Shown: positions 62,426-64,000 of the stretch, piece by piece
Layout: the number at the start of each line of letters is the position of its first letter
Numbering within the stretch: position 1 is the stretch's first letter
Assembly: GCF_038002345.1 (NCBI RefSeq)
Contig: NZ_JBBOCJ010000001.1
Span: 4,588,001-4,652,000, forward strand
Length of the DNA: 64,000 nucleotides
Direction of reading: 5' to 3'
From: Paenibacillus sp. FSL M7-0420
Lineage (GTDB): Bacteria > Bacillota > Bacilli > Paenibacillales > Paenibacillaceae
Notes under the pieces: generated by a model
Databases searched by the model: none
Told to the model about the DNA's origin: nothing
Seen by the model: only the letters and a program-made list of their open reading frames with translations
Program-made: the position numbers and the translations under genes

Positions 62426-63757
62426 CTATCGCATCATCACGGTCACATTGCCCGCAGTCAGCATAATGGTTACAGCCAGGAAGAACATCAGCGAGACGGC
62501 GGCCAGCGCCGCGAAGACGTAAATCATGCTTTTGCCGATCGTCTGCAGGCAGGTCACAATCGGTGTCTCGCCCAGCGGCTGCATCACAGCGGCGGCCAGA
62601 TTGTAGATCAGGGCGAGGATCAGTATTTTGATTGCCGGGAACGCGCACAGGAAGAGGATAATGATCACTCCCGACAGCCCGATGGCGTTCTTCACCAGCA
62701 GTGAGGCCGAGATGACCGTGTCCGTGGCATCCGCGAACATTTTACCGATCACCGGCACGAAATTTCCTGTTATATATTTGGCCGCGCGTATGGTCACTCC
62801 GTCTGTAACCGAGCTGGTAATCCCCCGGACGGAGATCACTCCTAGAAACACCGTCAGCAGCACCCCGAGCAGCCCGGCCCCGATATTGCGCAGCAGATTC
62901 GCCAGATGGGTCAGCTTGTATTTCTCCGACATGGCGCTCACCAGATGCAGCACCGCCGAGAAGAACAGCAGCGGGAAGACCAGCGTATGAATCAGCGTGC
63001 CTACGGTATGGATCATGAATACGATCAGCGGATGGGTCACCGACACCGTGACGATATTGCCCATGGAAGCCAGCAGCGCGAACAGCAGCGGAATCATAGC
63101 CATCATGAAGTCGATCATCCGGTCGATGGCATCCTTGGCATAGCCGATAGCGACATTGAAGCTGTTAACGGCGATGACCAGCACCACCATGTAGCAGAGC
63201 ATATAAGCAATCCTGCTGACTGATTTCCGTTCAAAAGCGGTCTGCAGCGTCTCCAGAATCATGCTCAGCACACTGATCATCACAATCGTGACCAGCAGCT
63301 TGCCGTTGTAGAGTACCTCATGCCACATGAAGTTCATCAGGCCGGACAATACGCTTTTGAAGCTTAAGCCCTTATCTCCCGGCAGCAGCATATCCATCAA
63401 GGAAGGCGTCCGTCCCTCCGGGAAAAATCCACCGTAATCCTTCATCAGCTGGTCCCAGTAAGACTCGACTTTGTCTTTTGGCAGATGCTCCACCTGCCCT
63501 TTCACCCACTGGTCAACAGGAGACGTAGGGCCTCCGCTGCCGCCTGTAGCCGGGGACGAAGGAACCGGAGCCGTGCTTGCCGCACTTGCAGAACTTGTAT
63601 CACTTGCGGCGCTTGCGGCGCTTGCGGCGCTTGCGGCGCTTGCGGCGCTTGCCGTGCTTGCACACAGCAGAAGCAGGTGGAGCACCAGCAGTAGAGCTGG
63701 CAGAAGCAGGAGCGCTTTCACCCCTTTTGGCGGCCGAAAAATATGATGCTCCTGCAT
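62426..63757 (-). CDS. spoIIIAE: Stage III sporulation protein AE
   Basis: A 443-aa polytopic membrane protein, a channel-like component of the feeding-tube apparatus. A signal peptide (ALLLLPALLLVLHLLLLCASTASA) is followed by an Ala-Ala-Ser repeat linker encoded by a 9-bp tandem repeat, then about eight transmembrane helices (for example MLCYMVVLVIAVNSFNVAIG and VGTLIHTLVFPLLFFSAVLHL). ATG 63757 is 8 nt after GGAGG; GTG 63766 would overlap it. Confidence 0.93.
   Translation of the reverse strand: MQEHHIFRPPKGVKALLLLPALLLVLHLLLLCASTASAASAASAASAASAASDTSSASAASTAPVPSSPATGGSGGPTSPVDQWVKGQVEHLPKDKVESYWDQLMKDYGGFFPEGRTPSLMDMLLPGDKGLSFKSVLSGLMNFMWHEVLYNGKLLVTIVMISVLSMILETLQTAFERKSVSRIAYMLCYMVVLVIAVNSFNVAIGYAKDAIDRMIDFMMAMIPLLFALLASMGNIVTVSVTHPLIVFMIHTVGTLIHTLVFPLLFFSAVLHLVSAMSEKYKLTHLANLLRNIGAGLLGVLLTVFLGVISVRGITSSVTDGVTIRAAKYITGNFVPVIGKMFADATDTVISASLLVKNAIGLSGVIIILFLCAFPAIKILILALIYNLAAAVMQPLGETPIVTCLQTIGKSMIYVFAALAAVSLMFFLAVTIMLTAGNVTVMMR
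63576..63656. repeat. 9-bp tandem repeat in spoIIIAE (about nine units)
   Basis: Units of CTTGCGGCG on the plus strand: five perfect copies at 63603-63647 flanked by degenerate copies on each side (63576-63656 in all). It encodes an Ala-Ala-Ser linker just after the signal peptide. Since 9 is a multiple of 3, length changes by slippage would stay in frame. Confidence 0.9.
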
Positions 63758-63804
63758 TCCCCTCACCTCCGCTTTACTCCAACTTGTCCGGCATGTCCGC
63801 TGTA

Positions 63805-64000
63805 TCAGGCTGGCAGCAGCTTCATGACCGTTTCAATAATAATGCTGATAATCGGAACAGCCAGCACCATGATCAGCACCTTGCCGGCCAGCTCAATCTT
63901 GGAAGCAATCGATTCCTGCCCGGCATCCCTCACGATCTGCGCCCCGAATTCCGCAATATAGGAGATGCCGATGATTTTGAACACGGTTTTGATGTGGATC
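63805..64000 (-). CDS. spoIIIAD: Stage III sporulation protein AD, C-terminal part
   Basis: The last 64 codons of a gene running off the right edge. Readable end: KTVFKIIGISYIAEFGAQIV, then SKIELAGKVLIMVLAVPIIS, IIIETVMKLLPA. This matches SpoIIIAD, a small polytopic protein of the spoIIIA operon, and lies 48 bp before spoIIIAE, as expected. Confidence 0.92.
   Translation of the reverse strand, partial: IHIKTVFKIIGISYIAEFGAQIVRDAGQESIASKIELAGKVLIMVLAVPIISIIIETVMKLLPA

Overview
The window looks like a chromosomal segment of a Paenibacillus-type endospore former (Firmicutes, Bacillales). I infer this from strong AGGAGG ribosome binding sites, a moderately GC-rich composition, many sporulation genes (spo0A, spoIVB, spoIIM, spoIIIAD-AH, mciZ, sda), and gene order matching the Bacillus blocks accB-accC-yqhY-nusB-folD-xseA-xseB-ispA-dxs-tlyA-argR-recN-spoIVB-spo0A and deoB-xerD-yqzK-fur-spoIIM. 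Nearly all large genes lie on the minus strand. I found no rRNA, tRNA, CRISPR, prophage or transposase.

Layout. 1-10.4 kb: an uptake and catabolism region with an M20 peptidase (cut by the window edge), a Dpp/Opp-type binding protein and two permeases, a PucR-type regulator, and a four-gene set (Asp/Glu racemase family, M29-like aminopeptidase, AroM family, DUF1177). 10.6-13.7 kb: a serine hydrolase and a long collagen-like, probably spore-surface protein. 14.4-22 kb: nucleoside salvage (pdp, two purine nucleoside phosphorylases, deoB), then xerD, yqzK, fur and spoIIM. 22-32.4 kb: EndoQ, nudF, mciZ, an M20 peptidase, prli42, lipB and a branched-chain 2-oxoacid dehydrogenase (bkd) set supplying branched fatty-acid primers. 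33-39 kb: a heterodimeric ABC exporter, thymidine kinase and small genes. 39.3-41 kb: an AT-rich agr-like quorum-sensing locus (AgrC-like membrane protein without kinase, AgrB, a Cys-less AgrD-like peptide, and a stand-alone LytTR regulator), followed by sda. 43.9-64 kb: spo0A to spoIIIAD, mixing isoprenoid, folate, fatty-acid and sporulation genes.

The most unusual structure is a dispersed family of tandem arrays. Eight intergenic arrays (about 6.03, 6.51, 13.98, 20.34, 27.98, 32.61, 43.56 and 56.03 kb) hold roughly 39 units. Their period is 51 bp, exact in five arrays and dominant in the rest. Each unit carries a short inverted repeat (hairpin core). The core differs between arrays, but the 51-bp pitch is shared, and a CCGAAT-like lead-in is shared by six of them. 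All lie 3' of a minus-strand gene and none lies in a divergent gap. One array switches core type part-way. Two arrays sit between genes of apparent operons (bkd; nusB to DUF2273). The pitch is about five DNA helical turns. I know of no described element that matches it.

Small genes found by eye include mciZ (57 aa), prli42 (33 aa), sda (57 aa) and the agrD-like peptide (39 aa). Together, sda, the agr-like locus and spo0A within 5 kb form a possible signalling node for entry into sporulation.
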